The notes under the pieces were generated by a model, which made no database searches, had not been told where the DNA came from, and saw nothing but the letters and a program-made list of their open reading frames with translations. Shown here one piece after another: positions 56,901 through 64,000 of a DNA stretch of 64,000 nucleotides. The position numbers and the translations under genes were made by a program. The stretch comes from Calorimonas adulescens (GTDB taxonomy: Bacteria > Bacillota > Thermoanaerobacteria > Thermoanaerobacterales > UBA4877). How positions within the stretch are numbered: position 1 is the stretch's first letter; every line of letters begins with the position of its first letter. The stretch spans positions 62,001 through 126,000 of the forward strand of contig NZ_VTPS01000002.1 in the NCBI RefSeq assembly GCF_008274215.1, read 5' to 3'.

Positions 56901-56927
56901 TTAGCACTCATTAATGTTGAGTGCTAA
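56901..56927. promoter_or_regulatory. CIRCE element (HrcA operator)
   Basis: A perfect TTAGCACTC-N9-GAGTGCTAA, 24 bases upstream of the groES start. HrcA repressor, encoded elsewhere, should silence groESL without heat stress. Bases 56928-57107 have no gene; they should contain the groES promoter. Confidence 0.97.
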
Positions 56928-57107
56928 TCACATTATATATAATAAAAAATGAAGGATTGGATATCAAACATCATTATGGTCAGTATAACAAACTTATATC
57001 CATATTACTCCATATATCACAGGATTACTATTTTTTTCTTATAAAATTCAATTTATCTATTATTATAAAGAAACTATGGCCATCTTCTCTACAATATCAA
57101 TAAAAAC

Positions 57108-57133
57108 AAAAAAAGGATGTCAATCATCCTTAA
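57108..57133 (-). terminator. Terminator of the mini-protein operon
   Basis: AAGGATG and CATCCTT form a hairpin that overlaps the last stop codon (57130-57132), followed on the minus strand by eight T residues. Confidence 0.8.
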
Positions 57134-57309
57134 AATATTTTTCTTATCAGTATTACCATAAGTAATAAGATAAAAATCCCATAGAAATCAAGAGACCGGG
57201 TATCTGTTTTAGAAATATCTGCCAAACCATTTTCCCCCAATGCCTCGTCACTTATGTCATCATTTAGCTTCTCATCAGCGCCATAGTTCTTATATATGTT
57301 ATAATCCAT
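57130..57309 (-). CDS. 59-residue C-tail-anchored mini-protein
   Basis: An acidic, soluble N-terminal part (MDYNIYKNYGADEKLNDDIS) and a C-terminal membrane segment (FYGIFILLLMVILIRKIF). The ATG overlaps the upstream stop by 11 bases, so it is coupled. It is the last gene of the small-protein operon and ends in its terminator. No family recognised. Confidence 0.65.
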   Translation of the reverse strand: MDYNIYKNYGADEKLNDDISDEALGENGLADISKTDTRSLDFYGIFILLLMVILIRKIF

Positions 57310-57640
57310 TCTCTACACCACCTTGCTGATTATTGAATTTGTTCAACTCATCCTGTGCTTTTAATACACTCATGTATGTATAATATTGTTTAAATGTATC
57401 TACAGTTTTCTGTCTCTTCGGCTTTAGGAACGGCTTTATGGCATTTAAAAGATTAACCCTTGGGTCATTGTTTTCATTGGTCGTAGCATCCATTATCTTT
57501 TTCATGGTAACTAAAAGCCGCTGTTTTTCAGGATCCTCTAACATCTTTTGGATACTTTCCATCAAATCTTTAAGATTTAAATTATTGGGTAACACGTTCT
57601 GGTTTTCAGAACCCTCTGTGTTTTTTTCGTTATCTGGCAA
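57299..57640 (-). CDS. Conserved Clostridia-type small protein in a mini-protein operon
   Basis: 113 residues. I choose the TTG at 57640 (AGGGAGGTG upstream) over upstream ATGs inside the previous gene. The core DLMESIQKMLEDPEKQRLLVTMKKIM...DPRVNLLNAIKPFLKPKRQK matches a pattern I associate with small sporulation-linked proteins of Clostridia, but the family name is not certain. No membrane segment. Confidence 0.6.
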   Translation of the reverse strand: MPDNEKNTEGSENQNVLPNNLNLKDLMESIQKMLEDPEKQRLLVTMKKIMDATTNENNDPRVNLLNAIKPFLKPKRQKTVDTFKQYYTYMSVLKAQDELNKFNNQQGGVENGL

Positions 57641-57708
57641 AATCAGCACCTCCCTTTTTAGTTGATAGTCGCACATAGTTATGTAAGGGCCCATAGGGGC
57701 CCCATTCT

Positions 57709-57915
57709 TTATATGCAGCCTCCGGAGAGGAGAAGAAAGAGAAGGATAACTAACAGCTGATTCCAATTGCCACTGCCGAATAGTCCTCCGCTTGCACTGG
57801 TGTCACTCTTGCTAAAGAGGCCAATCCCTGGTGAAAATAACCAGACAAGGAACAATATTAAGAGTAAGTCTTCCCTGGAGAGCCCAAAAGCTCCTCCGCC
57901 CTTAACATCTGCCAT
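57709..57915 (-). CDS. Leu-rich mini-protein, copy A
   Basis: 68 residues. Two hydrophobic Leu-rich segments (EDLLLILFLVWLFSPGIGLF and NQLLVILLFLLLSGG) separated by a Ser/Gly-rich loop. GGAGGAT precedes the ATG. It shares the acidic-D-(L)LLL-pattern with two neighbours, suggesting duplicated genes. Confidence 0.65.
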   Translation of the reverse strand: MADVKGGGAFGLSREDLLLILFLVWLFSPGIGLFSKSDTSASGGLFGSGNWNQLLVILLFLLLSGGCI

Positions 57916-57952
57916 AATAATCCTCCTTTCAGATATTGAAGATTAATAAGGG

Positions 57953-58075
57953 TTAGAATATTAATAGGAAAAGGAGAATAACTAATTGTCTTGGGTCATC
58001 AAATTCATCTTTATACATCCCGTATAGAAACAGGAGCAATAGCTGGTCTTGCGGGGTTACTTTTTGTGGTTTCAT
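57953..58075 (-). CDS. Leu-rich mini-protein, copy B
   Basis: 40 residues: MKPQKVTPQDQLLLLFLYG, then DDPRQLVILLFLLIF. AAGGAG precedes the ATG. Same two-segment layout as its neighbours in half the length. Confidence 0.6.
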   Translation of the reverse strand: MKPQKVTPQDQLLLLFLYGMYKDEFDDPRQLVILLFLLIF

Positions 58076-58124
58076 TGTGTTTTCTCCTTTTCTACTACAT
58101 AATATGTAGTTGCAGTAGTTTTTG

Positions 58125-58268
58125 TTAATATAATTCGTCATTGGACTTTATAAGCAGTATCAAAATTAAAAGGCAGAGGATGTTCTTATCTAACGTCTCT
58201 CCAAACAGCAGAAATATCAAAAACAGCAGAAGGATATCCTCAGCCTCTACAAACTCTAGAAATGGCAT
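58125..58268 (-). CDS. Leu-rich mini-protein, copy C
   Basis: 47 residues: MPFLEFVEAEDILLLFLIFL, a short polar loop GETLDK, and NILCLLILILLIK. AAAGGAG lies before the ATG at 58268. First gene of the mini-protein operon. Confidence 0.6.
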   Translation of the reverse strand: MPFLEFVEAEDILLLFLIFLLFGETLDKNILCLLILILLIKSNDELY

Positions 58269-58337
58269 AACATCAACTCCTTTCAACGTTCCTGCTACCA
58301 TCATATGATTGACTGGTTCCATTGGTTACAGGCAAAA

Positions 58338-58365
58338 TAAAAAAGCACACCCTTTTGAGGTATGC
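58338..58365 (-). terminator. Terminator between DUF554 gene and the mini-protein operon
   Basis: GCATACCT and GGGTGTGC form an 8-base-pair stem, followed on the minus strand by TTTTTTATTTT. It sits inside a larger inverted repeat, ACAGGCAAA (58328-58336) and TTTGCCTGT (58391-58399). Confidence 0.75.
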
Positions 58366-58400
58366 CAGCGTAAAAGTAAGGCCATGTAGGTTTGCCTGTA

Positions 58401-59075
58401 TTAAAAAATAAGAAAATATACCACAGGTACAAATATGGCCGGCAGTAAATTGGCCACCTTTATCTTTGTTATTCCCAGTATATTCAGTGAAATTCCAAAG
58501 ATAAGCAGTCCACCAACCGCTGTCATTTCATTTATCAGTACATCATTTACAAATGAACTCAAGAGACTGGACAGCAGTACAATAGTTCCCTGATAAATTA
58601 AAACAGATATTGAAGACAGGAGTACACCTGCACCAAAGGTAGAACTCAATATAATTGATGTAATACCATCAAGACCGGATTTGGTAATAAGTATAGTATT
58701 ATCACCACTAAGGCCGCTCTGTATAGAACCTACTATAGCCATAGCACCAACGCAAAATATAAGTGTAGCTGTTACAAAACCCTCTGATACGCTGCCATAA
58801 TGTTTCAATTTTTGTTCAAATCTCTGGCCTATATTGTTTAAAAATCCATCTATATCAATTATCTCACCCAGTACGCCACCCAGTGCTATGCTCAAAATCA
58901 TAACGATTGAATTAGTAGATTTTAAAGCAAAAGACATGCCTAACATTGCAGTAACAAGCCCAATGCCCTTCATCACAGTATCACGCACCCTTTCGGGTAT
59001 CCCTGTCTTTAAAAAAAGTCCAGCTATACTTCCTGCAGCTACAGCAAAAGAATTAATCAACACACCCAGCATCAA
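58401..59075 (-). CDS. DUF554 membrane protein
   Basis: 224 residues with seven or so membrane segments, typical of the DUF554 (YdfK-like) family: MMLGVLINSFAVAAGSIAGLF, GLVTAMLGMSFALKS, FSFGNPL-like GFVTATLIFCVGAMAIVG. The function is unknown. It overlaps the glycosylase gene by four bases. Confidence 0.88.
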   Translation of the reverse strand: MMLGVLINSFAVAAGSIAGLFLKTGIPERVRDTVMKGIGLVTAMLGMSFALKSTNSIVMILSIALGGVLGEIIDIDGFLNNIGQRFEQKLKHYGSVSEGFVTATLIFCVGAMAIVGSIQSGLSGDNTILITKSGLDGITSIILSSTFGAGVLLSSISVLIYQGTIVLLSSLLSSFVNDVLINEMTAVGGLLIFGISLNILGITKIKVANLLPAIFVPVVYFLIF

Positions 59076-59938
59076 ATACCCCCCCCTTTTCTGTTTCTAT
59101 AATAGTAAAAAAGATACAACTGCGCAAATCCGGCCAGTTCTTTAAATCTTTCCCTGGCATACTCACCTATTTTTTTAAAGCTGATCTTTTGATGTATATA
59201 TATCTCTGTCATAACCCTGTTTACCCATACATCTACAGGAAACGCTTCATATTTTTGTAATGAATAGAGCAGGATGCAGTCTGCAACCTTTTCGCCAATA
59301 CCTTTAACTTTCATCAACTCAGATTTAGCGGCAAAATAGTCCATCTTTTTGAGCACAGACAGGTCCAAATCACCCCATGCAACCCGCTTTGCGGCATCAC
59401 ATATGTATTCAGCCCTAAAGCCGCAGCGACTCTCCTGAATTTCACAAACCTCCGCATCAGCCAGTACATCAGGAGATGGAAACGTATAATAGGTATCACC
59501 ATTATACTCTATTGGTTTACCGTACATCCTAGACAGGTTCTCAATGATTCGTTTAATCTGCGGTATGCGGTTATTAGAAGAGACAATATATGAAATCAGG
59601 CATTCAAAGGGTTCCTGGTTTAATATGCGCAGGCCGTATCCATACTCCATAGCTTCCTTCATGTAGCCATCAAATTGCAGCCTCCTTTTGATTTCATTAT
59701 AATCTCTTTCTAGATCAAAGTAGTATATAATATCATCCATATCCTCTTCTGTTACATTGTCAATCAAAATATCCCCATTTAATTTTTTAACCTTGATAAC
59801 CTTATTCTTTACTACGCCAACAAAACCATCATCCTTACATTCCCAGCGAAAACATTGGCCACTTTCAAAAACCTGGTATGGTTCAAAATTATCGATATAT
59901 TTTATAAGTATTCCATTATCGGTTCTTATGTAATTCAT
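59072..59938 (-). CDS. 8-oxoguanine DNA glycosylase, OGG1-like
   Basis: 288 residues. The N-terminal OGG-N domain (FEPYQVFESGQCFRWEC) is followed by the helix-hairpin-helix KVKGIGEKVADCI, with the catalytic Lys and then Asp in FPVDVW. It removes 8-oxoG by base excision. The ATG at 59938 is 12 bases from AAGGGGGA, a little long; an in-frame TTG at 59968 lies before that site. It is coupled to DUF554 by a four-base overlap. Confidence 0.9.
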   Translation of the reverse strand: MNYIRTDNGILIKYIDNFEPYQVFESGQCFRWECKDDGFVGVVKNKVIKVKKLNGDILIDNVTEEDMDDIIYYFDLERDYNEIKRRLQFDGYMKEAMEYGYGLRILNQEPFECLISYIVSSNNRIPQIKRIIENLSRMYGKPIEYNGDTYYTFPSPDVLADAEVCEIQESRCGFRAEYICDAAKRVAWGDLDLSVLKKMDYFAAKSELMKVKGIGEKVADCILLYSLQKYEAFPVDVWVNRVMTEIYIHQKISFKKIGEYARERFKELAGFAQLYLFYYYRNRKGGGI

Positions 59939-60161
59939 TTGACAAATGTTTCCCCCTTTTAGCAGCAATCATTAATGACATTGTTACAAATTACTAACAT
60001 GACATATAGCATCCAGATGCAACATTAAAATGAGTCAATTAAGCTCACAAATTTTAGAGTATCCAGGGTGTCATTAGGTGCCAGGATGTTATTGACCTGC
60101 TGTTATGAATTTACTACCATGATTTATACTATCTATTGATAATAACATAAAAGACCTCATA

Positions 60162-60190
60162 AAAAAAGAGCCCATGTAGGGCTCATTTAA
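60162..60190 (-). terminator. Terminator after glutamate dehydrogenase gene
   Basis: GAGCCC and GGGCTC around ATGTA, followed on the minus strand by seven T residues. Bases 59969-60160 have no gene. Confidence 0.85.
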
Positions 60191-60191
60191 A

Positions 60192-61439
60192 TCAATACCA
60201 GCCTTTAACCTTCATTGCTTCAGCAACCCTCTTAACAGAGAGCATATAAGCAGCAGTCCTAAGGTTTACATTGTGTTCTTTGCTAAGCTTATATACAGCA
60301 TCAAAAGCATCTACCATCATAAGTTCCTCTTTTTGCGATACCTCTTCCTCTGTCCAGTAATACCCATACAGGTTCTGTACCCATTCAAAATAGGATACAG
60401 TGACACCGCCTGCGTTAGCAAGTATGTCAGGGATAACCACTACGTCTTTTTCTGTAAGTATCTCATCAGCCTCCGGAGTCGTCGGCCCATTAGCGCCTTC
60501 ACCTATTATCCTTGCTTTTATCCTGTCTGCATTTTCAGATGTTATTACATTCTCCAGTGCTGCCGGTACAAGGATATCCACGTCAAGATACAGTATCTCA
60601 TCTTTATCCATAGTGGTACTACCCGGGAATCCGTCAACATTCCTGTGTTCAGTGTTGTACTTTTCAAGAGCCTCTATATCAAGTCCATCCTTATTATATA
60701 TAGTTACCCTGCTGTTAGAAACCGCAACAATCTTTGCCCCATACTGGCTGAGGAATTTAGCCGCAAAACTGCCTACATTCCCGAACCCCTGGACGGCAAC
60801 CTTTGCCTTTTTCAGGTCTATTCCCATATTTTTAGCCGCTTCCCTGACTGTAATAGCAACTCCAAGCCCAGTAGCCGCAGTCCTGCCTTTAGACCCACCT
60901 ATAGATAAAGGTTTGCCTGTAATAACTGCAGGAGAATCTTTTCTAACTATTTTATTGTATTCGTCAAGCATCCATGCCATTATCTGGCCATTCGTGTTCA
61001 CATCAGGTGCAGGGACGTCAACCTGAGGACCAATAAAGTCTGCAATAGCACTTATGTAGCCTCTGGAAAGTCTCTCCAGTTCACCCTGTGACAGAGTTTT
61101 AGGGTCAACTATCACGCCACCCTTACCACCGCCATATGGAAGACCTAATAGCGAGGACTTAAATGTCATCCAGATAGAGAGTGCCTTTACCTCATCTGCG
61201 CTTACATTCTGATGGAATCTTATACCACCCTTTGTTGGCCCCAATGCCCTGTTGTGCTGGGAACGATATCCTGTAAACACTCTTACAGATCCATCGTCCA
61301 TTTTAACAGGAATAGCCACCTCTAAAAACCTCTGCGGTTTTGATAGAATTTCATATACCGCCTCCTCAAGACCCAACCTGTCACAAGCCTCTTTCACCTG
61401 TTCTTTTGCTATTTCATACGGATTTAATACCTCTCCCAT
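60192..61439 (-). CDS. gdhA: Glutamate dehydrogenase
   Basis: Glu/Leu/Phe/Val dehydrogenase family, 415 residues. [13 protein letters not shown] (catalytic Lys), [23 protein letters not shown] (NAD(P) Rossmann) and [11 protein letters not shown] are clear. The hexameric clostridial type usually uses NAD in amino acid fermentation. The start has GGAGG upstream. Divergent from larA-like copy 2. Confidence 0.95.
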   Translation of the reverse strand: MGEVLNPYEIAKEQVKEACDRLGLEEAVYEILSKPQRFLEVAIPVKMDDGSVRVFTGYRSQHNRALGPTKGGIRFHQNVSADEVKALSIWMTFKSSLLGLPYGGGKGGVIVDPKTLSQGELERLSRGYISAIADFIGPQVDVPAPDVNTNGQIMAWMLDEYNKIVRKDSPAVITGKPLSIGGSKGRTAATGLGVAITVREAAKNMGIDLKKAKVAVQGFGNVGSFAAKFLSQYGAKIVAVSNSRVTIYNKDGLDIEALEKYNTEHRNVDGFPGSTTMDKDEILYLDVDILVPAALENVITSENADRIKARIIGEGANGPTTPEADEILTEKDVVVIPDILANAGGVTVSYFEWVQNLYGYYWTEEEVSQKEELMMVDAFDAVYKLSKEHNVNLRTAAYMLSVKRVAEAMKVKGWY

Positions 61440-61506
61440 CCATATTCCTCCTTAAAATTTTTTCCAATATTATTTTAACACACTTAAAATATTAGGTAAA
61501 TGACAT

Positions 61507-61599
61507 TTTGCATAAGAAAATTTATATTTTGAACTTGATGCATAAATTTCAATACTTTTGCATAATGCAATTTAAAAGTCATAATGAAACGCTTTCATT
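61507..61599. promoter_or_regulatory. Repeated palindromic sites between gdhA and larA-like copy 2
   Basis: TTGCATAATGCAA (61558-61570) is a perfect 13-base palindrome; partial copies TTTTGCATAA (61506-61515) and GATGCATAA (61538-61546) lie upstream. AATGAAA-CGC-TTTCATT (61583-61599) is a 17-base palindrome resembling LacI-family or catabolite-responsive sites but one base short of the usual cre spacing. The regulators are unknown. Confidence 0.6.
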
Positions 61600-61669
61600 C
61601 GGCTACTTATAATAGCATTTATTTTAATTTTTTGTTATAATTATAAAAAAGCTGAAGGGGGAATCAGCA

Positions 61670-62950
61670 GTGATAGAATATAGTTTAAAATATGGAAAGG
61701 AATATGTGAATATCAGTGTACCAGAAAAGTCAGACATTACTGTTCTTGAGCCGGAAGCCTCATCACCAATTCCTGACATCGAGAGTGCGCTTATCTATAG
61801 TATTAATAATCCAATTGAGTCCCCACCATTACCCAATCTTTTAAGTCCAACTGACAAAATAACCATTGTCATAAGTGATGCTACGCGAAGCTGGATCGGA
61901 ATTAATAATATATTGCCGCCTCTTGTAAATAGTCTAAACTCTTCTGGCATAAAAGATGAAGATATCGTTATATTAGTTGCCCTTGGAACCCATAGATTTC
62001 AGACAGAAGAAGAAATTGCAAGTTTGGTGGGGAAAGAAATATATGGAAGGATAAATATAGTACAGCATGACTGTGATGATTACAGCAATTTGCAATATAT
62101 AGGAACAACCAGTCTTGGCACAGAGGTAGAGGTTAATAAACTGCTTTTAAATAGAAAAGTCATAATTACCGGGGGAATTGTCCACCATGACATGGCAGGG
62201 TTTGGTGGAGGGCGAAAGTCTATACTTCCTGGGTGTGTCAGTCGAAAGACTATATTTCAAAACCATGTCCATACAATGAAACCTGATGGTCAGGGGATTG
62301 ATCCAAGAGTCGGTACGGGAAAACTGGAAGATAATCCCTTAAATATGGATATGGTTGAGGCTATGAATATGGTAGCCCCCATTTTCCTCATCAATCTCGT
62401 TGTTGATGGTGACGGCAAAACAATCGGTATCTTCTGTGGCGACCCCTATGCGGCATGGTATGAAGGGTGCAAATTTGCCGACGACGCCTTTTCAATAAAT
62501 ATAGATAAACCATCTGACCTTACAATCGTTTCGTGCGGCGGTTATCCCAAGGATATAAATCTGTACCAGGCTACCAAGTCACTTTTCAATGCGGCAGCGG
62601 CTACTAAAGATGGGGGAAATATAGTATTTCTGGCGGAGTGTATAGAAGGCGGCGGCAGTGATAAATTTTATGGATGGGGCAAATATCTTCCTTTTGATAA
62701 CCTTGAGAAAGAATTACGCAAACACTTTACTATAGAGGGCTATATATTTTACTATGCGGTTTATATAGCCCAAAAATACAGTGTTTATCTCATGTCAAAA
62801 GATCCGGATGAAACAGTAAAAGACATGGGGTTCATAACAGTGGACAATATAAACGATACGATTTGTAATATAGTCAATAAAAAGCCTATAAACAGCATAT
62901 ATATTATGCCTTATGGTTCCACAACCATACCCAAAATAACAGATAAATGA
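61670..62950 (+). CDS. LarA family nickel-dependent racemase (lactate racemase-like), copy 2
   Basis: 426 residues. ALGTHRFQT (His/Arg of the H-R segment), VHHDMAGFGGGRKSILPG (second His and the pincer-binding Lys), QNHVHTMKPDG (nickel His) are all present. The start is GTG at 61670 after GAAGGGGGAA. Clearly a distant paralogue of copy 1 at 16.7 kb; SCGGYPKDINLYQA is shared by both. Again no cofactor genes nearby. The substrate may differ between the copies. Confidence 0.88.
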   Translation: MIEYSLKYGKEYVNISVPEKSDITVLEPEASSPIPDIESALIYSINNPIESPPLPNLLSPTDKITIVISDATRSWIGINNILPPLVNSLNSSGIKDEDIVILVALGTHRFQTEEEIASLVGKEIYGRINIVQHDCDDYSNLQYIGTTSLGTEVEVNKLLLNRKVIITGGIVHHDMAGFGGGRKSILPGCVSRKTIFQNHVHTMKPDGQGIDPRVGTGKLEDNPLNMDMVEAMNMVAPIFLINLVVDGDGKTIGIFCGDPYAAWYEGCKFADDAFSINIDKPSDLTIVSCGGYPKDINLYQATKSLFNAAAATKDGGNIVFLAECIEGGGSDKFYGWGKYLPFDNLEKELRKHFTIEGYIFYYAVYIAQKYSVYLMSKDPDETVKDMGFITVDNINDTICNIVNKKPINSIYIMPYGSTTIPKITDK

Positions 62951-62991
62951 TACCACCTTGAAAATAAAAAAGATACATGCTGCACCTTTAT

Positions 62992-63029
62992 AAAAAATCT
63001 GGTATAGCTGTTGCTATACCAGATTTTTT
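62992..63029. terminator. Bidirectional terminator between larA-like copy 2 and metK
   Basis: A perfect 17-base-pair stem (AAAAAATCTGGTATAGC with its complement) and a four-base loop TGTT. The metK stop (63014-63016) is in the right arm, and each strand ends in six T residues. Confidence 0.9.
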
Positions 63030-64000
63030 ATTGATACCTGTTCTCTTAACTCTTCTGCCTTATCTGTCTTTTCCCATGAGAGGTCAAGATCTGTCCTACC
63101 AAAATGGCCATAGGCTGCCGTCTGTCTGTAAATTGGTTTTCTTAAGTCAAGTTTATCTATAATTGCTGCTGGTCTGAGGTCAAAATTATTATTTATCAGT
63201 TCAATAATTTTATCATCCGGTATTCTTCCCGTGCCAAAGGTATCGACCCTTATGGATATTGGCCTGGCCACACCTATTGCATACGCCAGTTCCACCTCGC
63301 ACTTATCTGCTATACCTGCAGCGACAATATTCTTAGCCACATATCTGGCCGCATAACTGGCTGACCTGTCTACCTTTGTGGGGTCTTTCCCGGAGAAGGC
63401 CCCGCCGCCATGTCTTGCATATCCACCATAGGTGTCTACAATAATCTTACGCCCGGTAAGTCCTGAGTCACCTTGAGGGCCACCCACGGTAAACCTGCCC
63501 GTTGGATTTATATAGTATTTTGTGTTATCGTCTAAGAACTCCGCCGGAATGACAGGTTTTATGACATATTCTATGATATCTTTTTCTATAGTATCATGGT
63601 CCACCTCTGGATGATGCTGTGCCGAAACCACAATAGTATCAACCCTCACTGGTTTATCACCATCATACTCAATGGTCACCTGAGTTTTGCCATCCGGCCT
63701 GAGATATGGAATAGTCCCATCCTTTCTAACCTCCGCCAATCTCTTCGCCAGCTTATTGGCAAAGGAAATTGGCATGGGCATGAGTTCCGGGGTCTCATTA
63801 CATGCATAGCCAAACATCATCCCCTGGTCGCCTGCACCAATCAGATCATATGTACTGCCCGAATATCCCCTCTTCACTTCCAGAGACTGATTTACCCCCA
63901 ATGCTATATCTGGTGACTGTTCATCAATTGATGTTATTATGGCACAGGTATCACCGTCAAATCCAAATTTTGCCCTTGTGTATCCAATCTCTCTTATTGT
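63014..64000 (-). CDS. metK: S-adenosylmethionine synthetase (5' end beyond window)
   Basis: Partial: 328 C-terminal residues; the frame runs open to the window edge ([19 protein letters not shown]) and lacks the N terminus of about 60-70 residues. [30 protein letters not shown]-like [18 protein letters not shown] and DLSWEKTD near the end are diagnostic. It makes SAM from methionine and ATP. The gene must start a little right of 64000. Confidence 0.97.
   Translation of the reverse strand, partial: TIREIGYTRAKFGFDGDTCAIITSIDEQSPDIALGVNQSLEVKRGYSGSTYDLIGAGDQGMMFGYACNETPELMPMPISFANKLAKRLAEVRKDGTIPYLRPDGKTQVTIEYDGDKPVRVDTIVVSAQHHPEVDHDTIEKDIIEYVIKPVIPAEFLDDNTKYYINPTGRFTVGGPQGDSGLTGRKIIVDTYGGYARHGGGAFSGKDPTKVDRSASYAARYVAKNIVAAGIADKCEVELAYAIGVARPISIRVDTFGTGRIPDDKIIELINNNFDLRPAAIIDKLDLRKPIYRQTAAYGHFGRTDLDLSWEKTDKAEELREQVSIKNLV

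Noticed and set aside
58320-58400. A cyclic-di-GMP-like riboswitch in the gap before the mini-protein operon
   Set aside because: Some words resemble GEMM (GGCAAACC) but the core tetraloop receptor and GGTAGC segments are missing; an ordinary terminator explains the structure.

Overview
This window looks like the chromosome of an anaerobic, motile member of the Clostridia, near the Thermoanaerobacter/Mahella type of Firmicute. Base composition is moderately AT-rich, Shine-Dalgarno sites are strong, and TTG or GTG starts are common. The genes include a flavodiiron protein, a two-subunit 2-oxoacid:ferredoxin oxidoreductase, CIRCE-controlled groESL and a B. subtilis-like comF-yvyF-flgM-flgN-flgK-flgL-fliW-csrA block. 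No rRNA, tRNA, CRISPR array or intact insertion sequence was seen.

Layout. 0-5.8 kb: coaX, a P1-type self-processing peptidase, lysA, an NhaC antiporter and ribosomal protein L25/Ctc. 5.9-10.1 kb: a ykkC-family riboswitch (probably the ppGpp class) ahead of a branched-chain amino acid ABC transporter livJHMG that has no livF. 10.1-12.6 kb: an unexplained intergenic segment, then mogA coupled to an FtsA-like ATPase with a beta-grasp-like tail. 12.6-18 kb: malic enzyme, korAB and a LarA-type racemase, all on the minus strand. 18-19.4 kb: decayed DNA with an internally deleted ClpP-class membrane protease gene. 19.4-26.3 kb: an AarF/UbiB kinase, hisC-aroB, an SLH surface protein, a flavodiiron protein and a thioesterase. 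26.4-34.4 kb: csrA, a FliW-isochorismatase fusion, hook-associated flagellar genes, comF and recD2. 34.5-35.05 kb: a toxin-antitoxin locus with a broken toxin.

About 35.18-51.73 kb is an integrated, deleted prophage-like element inserted at the 3' end of guaA. The displaced guaA tail (IEWE-stop) and a terminator remain at the far junction, and the tyrosine integrase lies beside guaA. The element keeps two repressor/promoter switches, a replication protein, a phage sigma factor, an HK97-gp10-like protein and a Trp-rich tape measure. It lacks terminase, portal, capsid and lysis genes. It carries a Fic enzyme and a small exported-protein module as possible cargo.

51.7-64 kb: guaA and guaB behind a guanine riboswitch, groESL, an operon of very small Leu-rich membrane peptides, DUF554, an OGG1-like glycosylase, glutamate dehydrogenase, a second LarA-like gene and a partial metK running off the right end.

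The most unusual observations are: the FliW-isochorismatase fusion with a possible internal start; the mogA/FtsA-like/beta-grasp pair; the tandem Leu-rich mini-proteins; the strong excess of the palindrome GGCCWGGCC in host genes and its absence from the prophage; and two cargo genes that seem to lack any ATG, GTG or TTG start at their ribosome-binding site.
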